The notes under the pieces are model-generated. The model saw nothing but the letters and a program-made list of their open reading frames with translations, was not told the DNA's origin and searched no databases. Below, in pieces: positions 17,075-26,513 of a stretch of 52,372 nt of DNA (its first letter is position 1; every line of letters begins with the position of its first letter). The position numbers and the translations under genes are program-made. Source of the stretch: a virus. The stretch spans positions 1-52,372 of IMG/VR virus record IMGVR_UViG_3300020416_000009; one strand, 5' to 3'.

Positions 17075-19227
17075 TAGTAACTACTCCCAGAGCCTCCGTA
17101 GTTAGGCGTTGTTGTATATCCTACACCTGCGATAGCACCACCTGTTGCAACTGTGTCAACTTGTGGTGTAACTACTACGTTATTCATATCAATTTCTACA
17201 AGCTGATTTCTTTGAGGTGCAATATCATTTGAATTTGGTGTTGCAGTAATAGTTATGTATGAGCCAGTTATAGCTTCTGGAAGGAATGAAGTAATTGTAA
17301 CAATACCATTCACTGTATCCACACTTCCAGCGTTCTCTACTGTTATAATTTTTTGATTAGTAGAACTTAATCTAAATATCTGTAGTTGTCTTGCTGTAGA
17401 TGATGTATTTGTTTGGAACAATGTGTATAGTGAACTATCATATGATGTTAGTCCATGATTTGAAAATGTTGACGGCATATAGAATGTTATGCCAGTAAAC
17501 TCTAAGAACGTATGAGTATGGCTATTTCCAATTCCACCATTTACTACATCTGCTGAATTGGCTGCAGCTGCAGTAGTGTAAAGAGGATAAAAATATCCTT
17601 TACTTCCTGCATAGTTTGCGTTTTCTGTGCCATACACCGCATATGGTCCAGTAGATGCACCAGCATCTACAGAAAATGTAGTAATTGGTGTGTCTTGAAA
17701 TTGGTGTAATTGACCATTTAAAGTAAATGTAGTTGAACTAATAATTGATTGTGCTGCACCTATGTTTGTAAAGAATCCATTGTTATAATCTAGTGTATAT
17801 TTCTTTGCAGTACCAAGAGTAGGTGATAATCTCTTTTGAATTCCTACGTTGACTGTAGAGTTTAATATTGATGCATCAGCATTATCTATTTCACCGAGTA
17901 GTTGTGAATGCCTGAACACACCGTCAAACTTCTTAAGGTTAGTATCATTATATGTTTGTATAACACTTCTTACTTTACTTGTTAATTCACCAGATGTTAA
18001 AGAAGTTAAGTTAGGATCATATTTTACGAACACTGTAAGTTTAATGTAAAGATAAACTGGATCTACAATCTCAGGTGTAATTGACACAATGTTCTTAGGT
18101 TTTAAGATTGTGTCTATAATGCTTTGCTTTTCTGATGCACCTAATGTTGTTCCTGTTTTAGGTTTAATTGAGACAAACACTTTACCATATTCAGGTGGAT
18201 CATTTTCTTCACCGCCCCACACTGAAACAGTTTCAGCATTAGCATATTGATTCTTAATTACCGTTTGATAATCATCTGCAGTAACAACTCTATTTTGAGA
18301 TAGATATGAAAGTGGAGCATTAAATCTTATAGATTCAATATCTTCTTTGACTGCACCACCAGATGATTTAGTTACTAGACTTATGCTTGTATTTGTGTTT
18401 CCTTCAATATTACCTTCAAGCGCAAATGCTGTAGCATTATTTGAAGCTGTTCCATCTGTAATTAAATATTCAAATGTAATTACATTTCCAGCTACTAGTT
18501 TTTTACCGAATGAGTTGTCACCAAAATAAATCTCATATTTTCCATCAAGTCCTTCTTGTAAAAAGTAAACTTCTGATGTACCTGATACGTTAACAATATT
18601 AGTTACAAGAGAATAAACAGCATCTGAAGAACTAGCAGCATTTGGTTTTACTTTAACAACTATAGATGATGTATCAACATTCACATCAGGTATTTCATAT
18701 TTTTGTCTTGCATCACTATCGTCAACTGTATATGTAAATGTCTTAAGTTTCCCTTGGCTTATTACTACATTTGAAAATTTATATACACCTGCATCAGGCT
18801 GAATTGTTTGAGCAATTAGATTTACAAAATTAAATTTCTTTCCGTCAATTGTTGAACTGAATGCTGTTCCTCTACTCATTGTTAATGATGAAGGAGTTCC
18901 AGCTGGACTATTAACAGTTACGTCTAATGTTGCAGAAGCGGCTGTTCTTGATCTTGGTACATATCCTAAAGATTTTGCATGACTTACAACATTATTTCTA
19001 ACTTGAGCCGTGTCTAGATAAAGCTCATTTGCTTGAACATTAGCATTAAACGCGTTGTAAAATGTATTATATGATAATACATCAAGCAATGTAGATAGAG
19101 CGCTACCGTCAAAATCATAGTCAGCCAGTGTAGTTTGATTTTGCATATACGTTTTAAGATTTGACCTAATCTGATCAAAATCAAGCTCAGTGACGTTAAG
19201 TCTATTTTTTGAAGATGTTGTGGCCAT
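17074..19227 (-). CDS. 6: baseplate wedge protein gp6
   Basis: 717 aa, close to T4 gp6 (660 aa). The N-terminus (LDFDQIRSNLKTYMQNQ, DYDFDGSALSTLLDVLSYN, AQVRNNVVSHAKSLGYVPRS) is diagnostic for the gp6/baseplate J family. Further on, NRVVTADDYQTVIKNQY and PEYGKVFVSIKP mark the J-domain core. It forms the dimeric ring that encloses the hub and triggers sheath contraction. Start overlaps the gp25 stop by 1 nt. Confidence 0.92.
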   Translation of the reverse strand: MATTSSKNRLNVTELDFDQIRSNLKTYMQNQTTLADYDFDGSALSTLLDVLSYNTFYNAFNANVQANELYLDTAQVRNNVVSHAKSLGYVPRSRTAASATLDVTVNSPAGTPSSLTMSRGTAFSSTIDGKKFNFVNLIAQTIQPDAGVYKFSNVVISQGKLKTFTYTVDDSDARQKYEIPDVNVDTSSIVVKVKPNAASSSDAVYSLVTNIVNVSGTSEVYFLQEGLDGKYEIYFGDNSFGKKLVAGNVITFEYLITDGTASNNATAFALEGNIEGNTNTSISLVTKSSGGAVKEDIESIRFNAPLSYLSQNRVVTADDYQTVIKNQYANAETVSVWGGEENDPPEYGKVFVSIKPKTGTTLGASEKQSIIDTILKPKNIVSITPEIVDPVYLYIKLTVFVKYDPNLTSLTSGELTSKVRSVIQTYNDTNLKKFDGVFRHSQLLGEIDNADASILNSTVNVGIQKRLSPTLGTAKKYTLDYNNGFFTNIGAAQSIISSTTFTLNGQLHQFQDTPITTFSVDAGASTGPYAVYGTENANYAGSKGYFYPLYTTAAAANSADVVNGGIGNSHTHTFLEFTGITFYMPSTFSNHGLTSYDSSLYTLFQTNTSSTARQLQIFRLSSTNQKIITVENAGSVDTVNGIVTITSFLPEAITGSYITITATPNSNDIAPQRNQLVEIDMNNVVVTPQVDTVATGGAIAGVGYTTTPNYGGSGSSY

Positions 19228-19664
19228 TATTTTATTCTCTCTAAGTAAAAGTCAACTTGTTCCTGTTGACCAATTGATATTATGTTAAAAATTATAGCAA
19301 CTCTTACTCTATTTTTGTCTGATTCATCTGTGACTTCAACATCTATAAGATCAACTCTAGGTTCATGGTTTTCTATCGTCATAGTGATTTCATCTTGAAT
19401 ATCTAAAGCAGTCCATACATCTGTTAATTCAAAAAGTAAACCTCTAACACGTGATCCTAAGTTAGGTTGAAATGGTCTTTCATGCAAATCAGTGAAGACC
19501 AGATTTTTAACACTTTGTTTTATGGCATCTATATCTCTTTTAATTGTTATATCACCATTGTTTGGATTAGCAATAAATGATAGATCAAAATCAGAATAGA
19601 GACTCTGTCTAGCTCTGATCCTTGATGTTAATGATGCATCACTTCTTGTTTGTGTTCTTGCCAT
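19227..19664 (-). CDS. 25: baseplate wedge protein gp25 (sheath initiator)
   Basis: 145 aa. DFDLSFIANPNNGDITIKRD, DLHERPFQPNLGSRVRGLLFE and the final beta strands match the gp25/lysozyme-like wedge family (T4 gp25, 132 aa). It initiates sheath polymerisation and bridges the gp6 ring. The start codon is exactly 5 nt after a TATAAATA late promoter, with no Shine-Dalgarno sequence possible in the transcript if initiation occurs at the usual distance. Confidence 0.93.
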   Translation of the reverse strand: MARTQTRSDASLTSRIRARQSLYSDFDLSFIANPNNGDITIKRDIDAIKQSVKNLVFTDLHERPFQPNLGSRVRGLLFELTDVWTALDIQDEITMTIENHEPRVDLIDVEVTDESDKNRVRVAIIFNIISIGQQEQVDFYLERIK

Positions 19665-19669
19665 ACTAC

Positions 19670-19677
19670 TATTTATA
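19670..19677 (-). promoter_or_regulatory. T4-type late promoter, 5 nt from gp25 start
   Basis: Minus-strand TATAAATA followed by GTAGT and ATG. If transcription starts about 6 nt after the box, as for T4 late promoters, the mRNA starts at or within a base or two of the start codon and is leaderless. Confidence 0.75.
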
Positions 19678-19679
19678 CA

Positions 19680-20744
19680 CTATTGAGCGTTGTTATCGAT
19701 ATTTAAATACTGTGCTCTATCAACAACAGCCTGTTTATATTTGTCCCATTGAGTTTGAATTTGAAACCACTTATTAAAGTCTTCTTCTAAATTTTCTTGA
19801 GTTGCATAAGTAATGTAGATAAGATCCCAATCATCTTTAGTTTTTAAACCAGCTAAAAATTTTAGATAGGCATCTTCTGTGTCATAAAATATTGCTTCTC
19901 TGCTATCTATGAGTGTTATAGTTCTTAATAACTCTTGTTCTTTTTCATAATATTGCGCAACTCTCTGAGGCATTTTTCCGGCTTGATATAAATCAAGAGC
20001 TTTTCTTCCTGTAGTTCTTTGAAGATTTATTAGCTGGCTTCTTGGTGAAGAGTTTGCCTTTTTATAATCTTCATATGCCTTGTTTGCATCATCTTTTAAA
20101 ATTCTCCAATATACTTCAATCATAGGATCTATTATGCCAGTGACTCTATCCCATTCTGTCATTACTTCATCATATGATTTTCCAGAAGGAGAAACAACCG
20201 ATGGCTTTTTAGATGGTTGTTGATCTTTATGTTCTGTAACTGTTTGAACTTTTGCAGCAGAATCTTCAGGCTTAGTAGCATTTACATTTGGTGTTTCCAC
20301 AGCTTTTGCTTTTTCAACTATTGATCCATCTGCAGCAACTTCTTTATTTGGAAATAAACTACATGGATCAAATCCTGTAAGAGATCCTGAAGTTACTGCT
20401 GTTTGGACAATCGTAGTCATTTGATCTATATAACCTTGAAGTTCATCTGAAGGTAAACCTGAAAATGTTTCTTGTAGTTGAGCAATTTTTCCAGGCAAGC
20501 TTGTTATTGCAACATCAAGATTAGCTGTCAAAGATGTAACAGCAGAATTGATCTCATCTTGAAGATTTGGTAGAGCTACACTTGGTATTGGAACTTTAAC
20601 AGATTCTAATGCAGTAAGTGCCTCAGCTGCTTTAGCTTCAAGTGTTGCAAGACCTGCTTTACCTTGAGCAAGTGCTGCTTCAATCTCGTCTGTTACACCG
20701 TCAAGTGCTTCTAGCGATACGTTATTTCCACAAATTAATGTCAT
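19680..20744 (-). CDS. hub-region virion protein, helical, 354 aa
   Basis: Start chosen at ATG 20744, which overlaps the upstream stop as ATGA. The N-terminal 130 residues are Ala/Leu/Glu heptad helix; a Lys/Pro/Ser linker (about 165-200) joins a second charged helical domain that includes EWDRVTGIIDPMIEVYW. No enzyme motif is visible. Located between the spike-tip gene and gp25, it is probably a hub or tail-associated structural protein; I do not recognise a T4 counterpart. Confidence 0.6.
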   Translation of the reverse strand: MTLICGNNVSLEALDGVTDEIEAALAQGKAGLATLEAKAAEALTALESVKVPIPSVALPNLQDEINSAVTSLTANLDVAITSLPGKIAQLQETFSGLPSDELQGYIDQMTTIVQTAVTSGSLTGFDPCSLFPNKEVAADGSIVEKAKAVETPNVNATKPEDSAAKVQTVTEHKDQQPSKKPSVVSPSGKSYDEVMTEWDRVTGIIDPMIEVYWRILKDDANKAYEDYKKANSSPRSQLINLQRTTGRKALDLYQAGKMPQRVAQYYEKEQELLRTITLIDSREAIFYDTEDAYLKFLAGLKTKDDWDLIYITYATQENLEEDFNKWFQIQTQWDKYKQAVVDRAQYLNIDNNAQ

Positions 20745-21718
20745 GACGTTGCATACCCCAATGGTCCTAATGCGTTTTGAGCCCATGGAAACTGTGGTAG
20801 ACTGGTTCTACTAGTGTTTGGACCCCATGCTCTTTTATTACTTAAATCAATATGAGTAAAAGAGTTGTAAATACCTATTCCTCTAAAACCAGCATTATAC
20901 GCCGCAGTAAGAAATGCTTGTCTTTGTGAAGTTGATTTTCCTGTTTGAATTACATCAATAGCTAATCCTGTTTGATGAACACTCTTTTTTACACCTCCTA
21001 CACGTTTATTGTACGCTGAAGATCTAAAAGCACTTGTAATATCAAGTGTATATCCTACTGCAGATGCTAATGCAGATGCTGCCGAACATACAGAAGGAGA
21101 TATTCTTGGATCTGTATGTGGTAAAAAGTTTAAGTTAGGAGAGCTACATACTGGAAATTCACTTTCACTCGGGCCTGCATCTTGAGGTCCAGTTACATTA
21201 TTTGTAGGACTCGTGTTATTAAATCTTGCCGAAGGTATTCCACCATCTCCGTATTCACCTACTTCATTTTTAGCTGCAACTTCTGGTCCTAAGTCTGCAA
21301 TTGCTGTTTCTATACCATCATAAACATCTTGTGCAAATGCATCAAGTTCTGTGGCTGTAAATCCCGCTGGTGCAAATACTTCTACACCCATGTGTTTTGC
21401 TACCGCTGCGGCCGCTGTTGCAACATATACATTTGATGCACCACCAGTCATTGCACCTGCATCAGCTGCGGCAGTTATAAATGTGGCTCTTTTGCCATGT
21501 ACAAAGACAGTAGGAGATCCTGCACCTACAGTTGCTGTATGAGGTGCACATATTGGCACAGGCGGAAAAGGATGTGGAATAGTAGGATCAGTTTTTCGAG
21601 CAACTAAAGATCCATTTGCAAACACATTGCCTTGTCCTGGTGTATCTAAAATAGTTGTAGCAACACATGCGTGACCTGTTGTTAAACTATCTCCTTCTCT
21701 TGATACTAGTGCAGTCAT
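20741..21718 (-). CDS. PAAR spike-tip protein fused to an M15 peptidase
   Basis: 325 aa. Residues 1-100 match a PAAR-repeat domain (GDSLTTGHACVATT, VFANGSLVARKTD, PHPFPPVPICAPHTA), which forms a metal-stabilised cone at the tip of the gp5 needle. After a linker (100-190) a C-terminal M15 D-Ala-D-Ala carboxypeptidase-like domain has the zinc ligands H248 and D255 (SVHQTGLAIDV) and H289 (FTHID). The fusion would deliver peptidoglycan hydrolase at the spike tip during DNA injection. It overlaps gp5 by 1 nt, consistent with cotranslation of the spike complex. Confidence 0.85.
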   Translation of the reverse strand: MTALVSREGDSLTTGHACVATTILDTPGQGNVFANGSLVARKTDPTIPHPFPPVPICAPHTATVGAGSPTVFVHGKRATFITAAADAGAMTGGASNVYVATAAAAVAKHMGVEVFAPAGFTATELDAFAQDVYDGIETAIADLGPEVAAKNEVGEYGDGGIPSARFNNTSPTNNVTGPQDAGPSESEFPVCSSPNLNFLPHTDPRISPSVCSAASALASAVGYTLDITSAFRSSAYNKRVGGVKKSVHQTGLAIDVIQTGKSTSQRQAFLTAAYNAGFRGIGIYNSFTHIDLSNKRAWGPNTSRTSLPQFPWAQNALGPLGYATS

Positions 21719-22974
21719 TAGTTCAGATCTATCCTCGCTCCATTAATATCAATATTTCCTACTACATTATCAGTGTAGTTTCCATTGACAGCATTTGTAG
21801 TATTACCATCAACAACTGTATGTAAGTTTAATGCTGTTTCAAGACTCATATTTTGTTTTGACGCTATTTGTAAATGACCAGTTGTTGATAACTCAAATCC
21901 TTGTGCTGATGCAAACATCTTTATCTTATTTAATCCGACTAAAGTAAGTTCACCACCAACTTGTATTTTTTCTTTTTTACCTATTGTGGTTTTTCTTTGT
22001 CCGTCAACAATTCTTTCTTCATCACCGCCGATTCTTTTCAAATACTTTTCGGTCACATTACATCCATAATCTTGACCTATTTCAATGTGTTCTGAATTAG
22101 CAATGGATGTTTGTCTTGATTTACGTATTAACTCTGTTTTATTACCTACAACTTCAAGATGATAATTACCTTTTACGAGTTGTCTGTAATTGCCGTCAAC
22201 TGTCATGTTTACATTGCCTCTTATATAAACATTTTCATCACTTAAAACAGCTACATAATTCTTACCTTTGATAGTATGCGCAACAGTTCCGTCATTAAGT
22301 ATTTCATGACTTGTTCCACTCTTATGATAAGTTGCTATTCTTTCCGCGCCAGGTGTGTCATCAATTTCTATTTGATGACCTGATTCGGTTTGAGTAACTT
22401 TATTGTAAGGATATGCTGGTGCCTTTCCATTTTGAGGTTCAGGCATATCCCAAGCTTCACGTTCGTAATATGAATCTGCTTCATCTTGAACAACAGTTGA
22501 TACTTTATCTGGTACTGCTGTATCTACTTTAATAGTTCTTAAATCGCTTTTTGTAATAAACGCCTGTGTATTTTTGTATTGTCCGCCAGCAGCGTGTGGA
22601 ACATCAGAACCTTCATTTCTTTGAGGATTGTTTGAGTTAGGATCAGTAAATCCTTTGCCGGCTTTTCCGCTCGGTCCTGCATCACCATGTACAGTTCCCA
22701 TTATGAAAGGAACTTGTTTGGAACTTCCGTCCATATAAAATCCAACTACCCAAGAACCTTGTTGAATTCCAGTAGGACTTGATCCGACACCACCAAGAGA
22801 TGAAGAAGTAACTGGCATCATAACTTGAGCCCATGGCAAATCTTCTTTTGGTATTTTAGTTAAGTCATCTGTGTGATCACCGAAGATTCTTACTCTTAAT
22901 CTTCCCATACCTTTAGGATCATTTCTATCTTCTACAATCCCCATAAACCAATAAAATTCAGGTTTAATTCTCAT
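21718..22974 (-). CDS. 5: baseplate central spike protein gp5, without lysozyme domain
   Basis: 418 aa. The N-terminal OB-fold (FYWFMGIVEDRNDPKGMGRLRVRIFG, shown here as its key segment GMGRLRVRIFG; then PWAQVMMP and GSWVVGFYMDG) matches T4 gp5. The C-terminal ~170 residues are the triple-stranded beta-helix with repeats such as YVAVLSDENVYIRGNVNMTV-type strands. The lysozyme domain that T4 gp5 (575 aa) carries between these parts is absent. The M15 peptidase in the next gene may take its role. Overlaps the hub gene by 11 nt. Confidence 0.85.
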   Translation of the reverse strand: MRIKPEFYWFMGIVEDRNDPKGMGRLRVRIFGDHTDDLTKIPKEDLPWAQVMMPVTSSSLGGVGSSPTGIQQGSWVVGFYMDGSSKQVPFIMGTVHGDAGPSGKAGKGFTDPNSNNPQRNEGSDVPHAAGGQYKNTQAFITKSDLRTIKVDTAVPDKVSTVVQDEADSYYEREAWDMPEPQNGKAPAYPYNKVTQTESGHQIEIDDTPGAERIATYHKSGTSHEILNDGTVAHTIKGKNYVAVLSDENVYIRGNVNMTVDGNYRQLVKGNYHLEVVGNKTELIRKSRQTSIANSEHIEIGQDYGCNVTEKYLKRIGGDEERIVDGQRKTTIGKKEKIQVGGELTLVGLNKIKMFASAQGFELSTTGHLQIASKQNMSLETALNLHTVVDGNTTNAVNGNYTDNVVGNIDINGARIDLN

Positions 22975-24355
22975 CTGCGTGATCCCTTTCCATAGTGTCT
23001 CTATTTATTTCAATCATTTGGGTGTACTGCATTTTAGGTAAATGAAATCTATGTTTGATCATTGTTATGATGTGTTTACCAGACTTTCTGTGGTCTTTAG
23101 CTTTATCTGCCTCATCAACACCTATCATTTCGTTTTTAATTAAATGCAGATTTATTGTTTTGCCGACTTGTATTTCTTTGTCGCCAGGAACACCTAACTT
23201 ATAAGAGTAATTACCTAAATGTTGATCGGTTGAGTTTTTATATGGAACTGCATTAAGCGTATCTTCATTGTAAGTCATATGACTTGGCGCATTGTATGCA
23301 TCACCTGAATATGCAAATACAAATTCTTTTCCATTATATTCACTTAGTGTTTTTCCATTATATAGTTTTCTGTCAGATGCTACTTTAAATTTTGAAAGTT
23401 TAGGTAGTGCTTCAAATTCATCTTTATAGTTCCATATCTTTTCATCAACTACTTTGTTAGATGTATTTAACGTTTTATATTTTGATCCATAAACACCGTT
23501 TAATATATGAGTTGACACTGGTGTAGTTTCTAACATTTCAAAGAAAAATGCCATATCTACAGTGTGTTTAAGATCCATCACTGCTCCTTTTTGAACATCT
23601 GATCGACCTTCAGGAACATGTTCTTTTTGAGTGTATAAAGTTCTATCATTTATCGGTGTAGAATCAAACATAGCACGTGATGATTTAAGTTGCATACCGT
23701 CAAATAAGGTATTAAACAAGTAAAAAGGAGAATTGTCTTCAGAACGAGCTCTACGAGTCAACCATTTTAGTGCGGCATAAGGTGTCCAGTTTGGAATGAT
23801 AACTTTAAAAGTACCAGCAGTAAGTTCTTCTGCTGTTATTTTTGCTTCACCATTTGTTTCACCTATAAGAAACTCATCATGTATTTCTTTCATAATATCG
23901 CCAATTGTTCCGGTATATGCTTGAGAAATTATGTTTAATGAATTTAAAAAGTAAGCTTCTTCAACTAATCTAAGTTGATAACTTAAAGTAAAGTCATTTT
24001 CTTTTGAAACATTTTCAATTGACCTTACAAAAAATGTTAAGTCTTTTGTCCACTCTTTGTGTGTACTGTCAATAGCTCCTTTATGAATAGTAAAAGTTAC
24101 TTTTTCTTGACCTACTAAAGGTAAATTTGCAAGAACACCTACACCGTCAGTTATGAGCATGTCGGCTGTCAATATTCTTAAGTCAATTGATTCATTAACA
24201 TCAATTGCAACAACTAAGTCTGTAATGTCAATTGTCTTACCTGTAGATCCTGACTGACCAGGAGGACCTCCAGCTACCATGTGACTCGGTTCAATTATTA
24301 CTTGAGTGACTTCTGTTTCTACCGGAGAAGAAACTGGGTCGTGTGGATTAGCCAT
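22964..24355 (-). CDS. baseplate hub protein, gp27-like
   Basis: 463 aa. Contains DITDLVVAIDVNESID, the domain-swapped beta strands GQEKVTFTIHKG and LTFFVRSIENVSKENDFTLSY, and GTFKVIIPNWTPYAALKWLTRRA, which fit the T4 gp27 hub fold that makes the trimeric torus above gp5. The location, directly before gp5 and after gp53, supports this. Length is greater than T4 gp27 (391 aa). Identification is from motif layout and position. Confidence 0.7.
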   Translation of the reverse strand: MANPHDPVSSPVETEVTQVIIEPSHMVAGGPPGQSGSTGKTIDITDLVVAIDVNESIDLRILTADMLITDGVGVLANLPLVGQEKVTFTIHKGAIDSTHKEWTKDLTFFVRSIENVSKENDFTLSYQLRLVEEAYFLNSLNIISQAYTGTIGDIMKEIHDEFLIGETNGEAKITAEELTAGTFKVIIPNWTPYAALKWLTRRARSEDNSPFYLFNTLFDGMQLKSSRAMFDSTPINDRTLYTQKEHVPEGRSDVQKGAVMDLKHTVDMAFFFEMLETTPVSTHILNGVYGSKYKTLNTSNKVVDEKIWNYKDEFEALPKLSKFKVASDRKLYNGKTLSEYNGKEFVFAYSGDAYNAPSHMTYNEDTLNAVPYKNSTDQHLGNYSYKLGVPGDKEIQVGKTINLHLIKNEMIGVDEADKAKDHRKSGKHIITMIKHRFHLPKMQYTQMIEINRDTMERDHADEN

Positions 24356-25064
24356 TTATAACTTTCCTAAACTCATCAGTTATTTCACTTATTCTTGAAG
24401 GTTTTATAACTTTAATTCTTTCTCTTGCATCATTAAGTTCTCTTTCATGCTCATCATTAGTAACAGTCACAGCACCCGCAGTTCCTCTTGGAACCCTACC
24501 ATCATCAGATGTTGTAAAATGATGTGTAGCATTTCTAAAAGGAGTTTCTCCTGTTATATTAACAATTTCGTTTGATGTTCCGCCTTGTATTGTTTCTGCT
24601 CGAAATAGTCCAGTCTTATCACTTATTCTTATCCAACCGAGATTAGGATCTTTTGAAACTACTTTACCAGTTGCTCCAGATAAAAGACCAGTTACGGTTT
24701 CACCTATCGTCAATTTATCATGAACGGTAGTAGCCACAGCAAAATTAAGAGCATGACCTGTGTAATTTTTATTAATATGATCTTCTATTTGTACTTGGCT
24801 CATAGGCCAATCTTTATGTAAATTTTTAAGGTTTTCATTTACAAGAAAAAATGTCCAATAAAGATTTGGTGTACCATATAATTTTTGAGATACATGATCA
24901 GGTCTTTCACTGTCTTGTACTTGATAGTAGTTATATAAACTTATATCATCAATTGTTTTACTACTTACGATCTTAGCAAATCTAAAAACATCAACTATAG
25001 AACGTGTGTCTTTATTGCCATCAAGATCATAATCAATAAGTGGAAAATTTCTAAAATATTGCAT
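24348..25064 (-). CDS. 53: baseplate wedge protein gp53
   Basis: 238 aa (T4 gp53 is 196 aa). YFRNFPLIDYDLDG, DISLYNYYQVQDSERPDHVSQKLYG and TPNLYWTFFLVNENL are characteristic of the gp53 family and its LysM-like helical core. It attaches the inner ring of the wedge to the hub. The gene lies between the hub protein (8-nt overlap) and gp48 (1-nt overlap). Confidence 0.88.
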   Translation of the reverse strand: MQYFRNFPLIDYDLDGNKDTRSIVDVFRFAKIVSSKTIDDISLYNYYQVQDSERPDHVSQKLYGTPNLYWTFFLVNENLKNLHKDWPMSQVQIEDHINKNYTGHALNFAVATTVHDKLTIGETVTGLLSGATGKVVSKDPNLGWIRISDKTGLFRAETIQGGTSNEIVNITGETPFRNATHHFTTSDDGRVPRGTAGAVTVTNDEHERELNDARERIKVIKPSRISEITDEFRKVING

Positions 25065-26014
25065 TAAGTTCCTCCCATCGCGCCTGAAGCTCCTGGCGGT
25101 CCTTGTTGACTACCAGTGGATGTTCTTATTCCTGCACTCTGCATGATACCTTTTCTATCAAGAACTTTTGTTTCTTGAAAGTTGACAGTAAGATCTACTT
25201 CATTTGGACTTCCATCTCTCATAAGAGCAGGTGATGTTGGATTATAGTTTACTGTTACGCCGGTACAATACGCATCATTAAAAGGCATAATTCTTGGCTT
25301 TCTTCCTCCAAAAGATATAAAGCTTATTCTAAATATATTTGGAAACATAAATGAAGCACCACCCGCAATCAATTCGGGATATGCATGAATTCTTATATAA
25401 TTTATTATATTTTCAATCGTAATAGATTCATTTCTGTTTTGCGGAATCAGTTTAAATGTTAAAGCCAGCTGTCTGAAAGTTGGCGATTTAAAAAGCATTG
25501 ACGCTCTTGGATTAATTGCTACACCTGTTGAAGCTGCTACTGCTGCACCAGCTGATGTTTTATTTCTAGCAAAATCTTGACCAATTGCTTTGGCGGCTGA
25601 TGCGAAAGTTCCCATTCCTGAAAGAAGACCGTTATTTTTTGCTTCATTTGCGCTTGTCAAAAGTGCTGATGTAATACCAGTAAGTTCAGCATTATCATAT
25701 GTAAGTCCATCAGAAAACGTTATTGTCTGAGGCATGTAAAGGCTTATTGATCCTAAATTTTTACCAGTAGGAGTTGCACCAGATAGAACTTCTGCAAATC
25801 CTCCACTTACTCTTTCAACAATTTGCATCCTTATCCATGCTGGCTGGCCTTCTGTGTTACTAGGGAATTGCAATCCGCCAAATGCACCAGATGAAGAAAC
25901 TCTTGCTCCAGAAGCTTCTTTTGATTGTTGGCCAAGACTTTTTGTTGTTTCACCTTTATTTGTCGCGTCAGATGCAGTTGTTACACTTCCAAAAGCTTCT
26001 TGTTCATATGACAT
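25064..26014 (-). CDS. 48: baseplate tail tube cap gp48
   Basis: 316 aa. A Ser/Gly-rich N-terminal arm is followed by beta strands and the conserved NPRASMLFKSPTFRQLALTF and IENIINYIRIHAYPE segments of the T4 gp48 family. It caps the hub and starts tail tube assembly with gp54. Transcribed from a late promoter 30 nt upstream. First gene of the long minus-strand baseplate operon. Confidence 0.85.
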   Translation of the reverse strand: MSYEQEAFGSVTTASDATNKGETTKSLGQQSKEASGARVSSSGAFGGLQFPSNTEGQPAWIRMQIVERVSGGFAEVLSGATPTGKNLGSISLYMPQTITFSDGLTYDNAELTGITSALLTSANEAKNNGLLSGMGTFASAAKAIGQDFARNKTSAGAAVAASTGVAINPRASMLFKSPTFRQLALTFKLIPQNRNESITIENIINYIRIHAYPELIAGGASFMFPNIFRISFISFGGRKPRIMPFNDAYCTGVTVNYNPTSPALMRDGSPNEVDLTVNFQETKVLDRKGIMQSAGIRTSTGSQQGPPGASGAMGGT

Positions 26015-26038
26015 CCTGAATCCCTTCTTAAAATCTGT

Positions 26039-26046
26039 TATAAGTA
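26039..26046 (+). promoter_or_regulatory. variant late promoter, 5 nt from the gp4 start
   Basis: Plus-strand TATAAGTA followed by TTTAT and ATG 26052. It differs from the consensus by one base but has exactly the 5-nt spacing seen at three consensus promoters. It overlaps the minus-strand promoter of gp48 by 2 nt. Confidence 0.5.
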
Positions 26047-26052
26047 TTTATA
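26045..26052 (-). promoter_or_regulatory. T4-type late promoter for the gp48 operon
   Basis: Minus-strand TATAAATA, 30 nt before the gp48 ATG, with AGAAGGGA as ribosome-binding site in the leader. It is divergent from and overlaps the gp4 promoter. Confidence 0.75.
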
Positions 26053-26498
26053 TGGTTTATAAGGGTCGTTATAAAGTAAAAAACTATAAGAAATACAGAG
26101 GTGATCCAACGAAAGTAATCTATCGATCATCTTGGGAACGTGCTGTTTTCCGTTATCTTGACGGGCACAGCGATATATTAGAGTGGAACTCTGAATCATT
26201 TGTCATACCATATAGGTGCCGTACGGATAATCGCATGCACCGTTACTTTGTTGATATTTATCTACTTCATAAGAACGGAAAAAAATACCTTGTAGAGATC
26301 AAACCAAAATTTCAAACTGTTCCTCCAAAGACACCAAAAAGAAAAACTAAAAAATATCTTAATGAAGTTAAAACATATGTTAAGAATATGAGCAAATGGG
26401 AAGCTGCAGAAAAGTGGTCAATTGATCGAGGATATAAGTTTCAAATATGGACAGAAGACACTTTAACTAACATGGGTATTAAAATCCTTAAGGGTTAG
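26052..26498 (+). CDS. 4: head completion nuclease-fold protein gp4
   Basis: 148 aa from ATG 26052 (a longer frame runs back into gp48 and is rejected). RGDPTKVIYRSSWERAVFRYLD, ILEWNSESFVIPY, HRYFVDIYLLHKNG and KYLVEIKPK display the PD-(D/E)XK-type core (D in FVDIY, E-x-K in VEIKPK) of T4 gp4/gp50/gp65 head completion proteins. It acts late in head assembly to make the portal ready for tail joining. No ribosome-binding site precedes the start; a TATAAGTA box lies 5 nt upstream. Confidence 0.88.
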   Translation: MVYKGRYKVKNYKKYRGDPTKVIYRSSWERAVFRYLDGHSDILEWNSESFVIPYRCRTDNRMHRYFVDIYLLHKNGKKYLVEIKPKFQTVPPKTPKRKTKKYLNEVKTYVKNMSKWEAAEKWSIDRGYKFQIWTEDTLTNMGIKILKG

Positions 26499-26500
26499 TG

Positions 26501-26508
26501 TATAAATA
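26501..26508 (+). promoter_or_regulatory. T4-type late promoter, 5 nt from the next start
   Basis: Plus-strand TATAAATA followed by GAAGT and ATG 26514. Located immediately after the gp4 stop. The distance predicts a leaderless or nearly leaderless mRNA. Confidence 0.75.
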
Positions 26509-26513
26509 GAAGT

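Noticed and set aside
25854-26051. N-terminal extension of gp4
   Set aside because: It would run through the gp48 start and both late promoters; the conserved gp4 sequence begins after ATG 26052.
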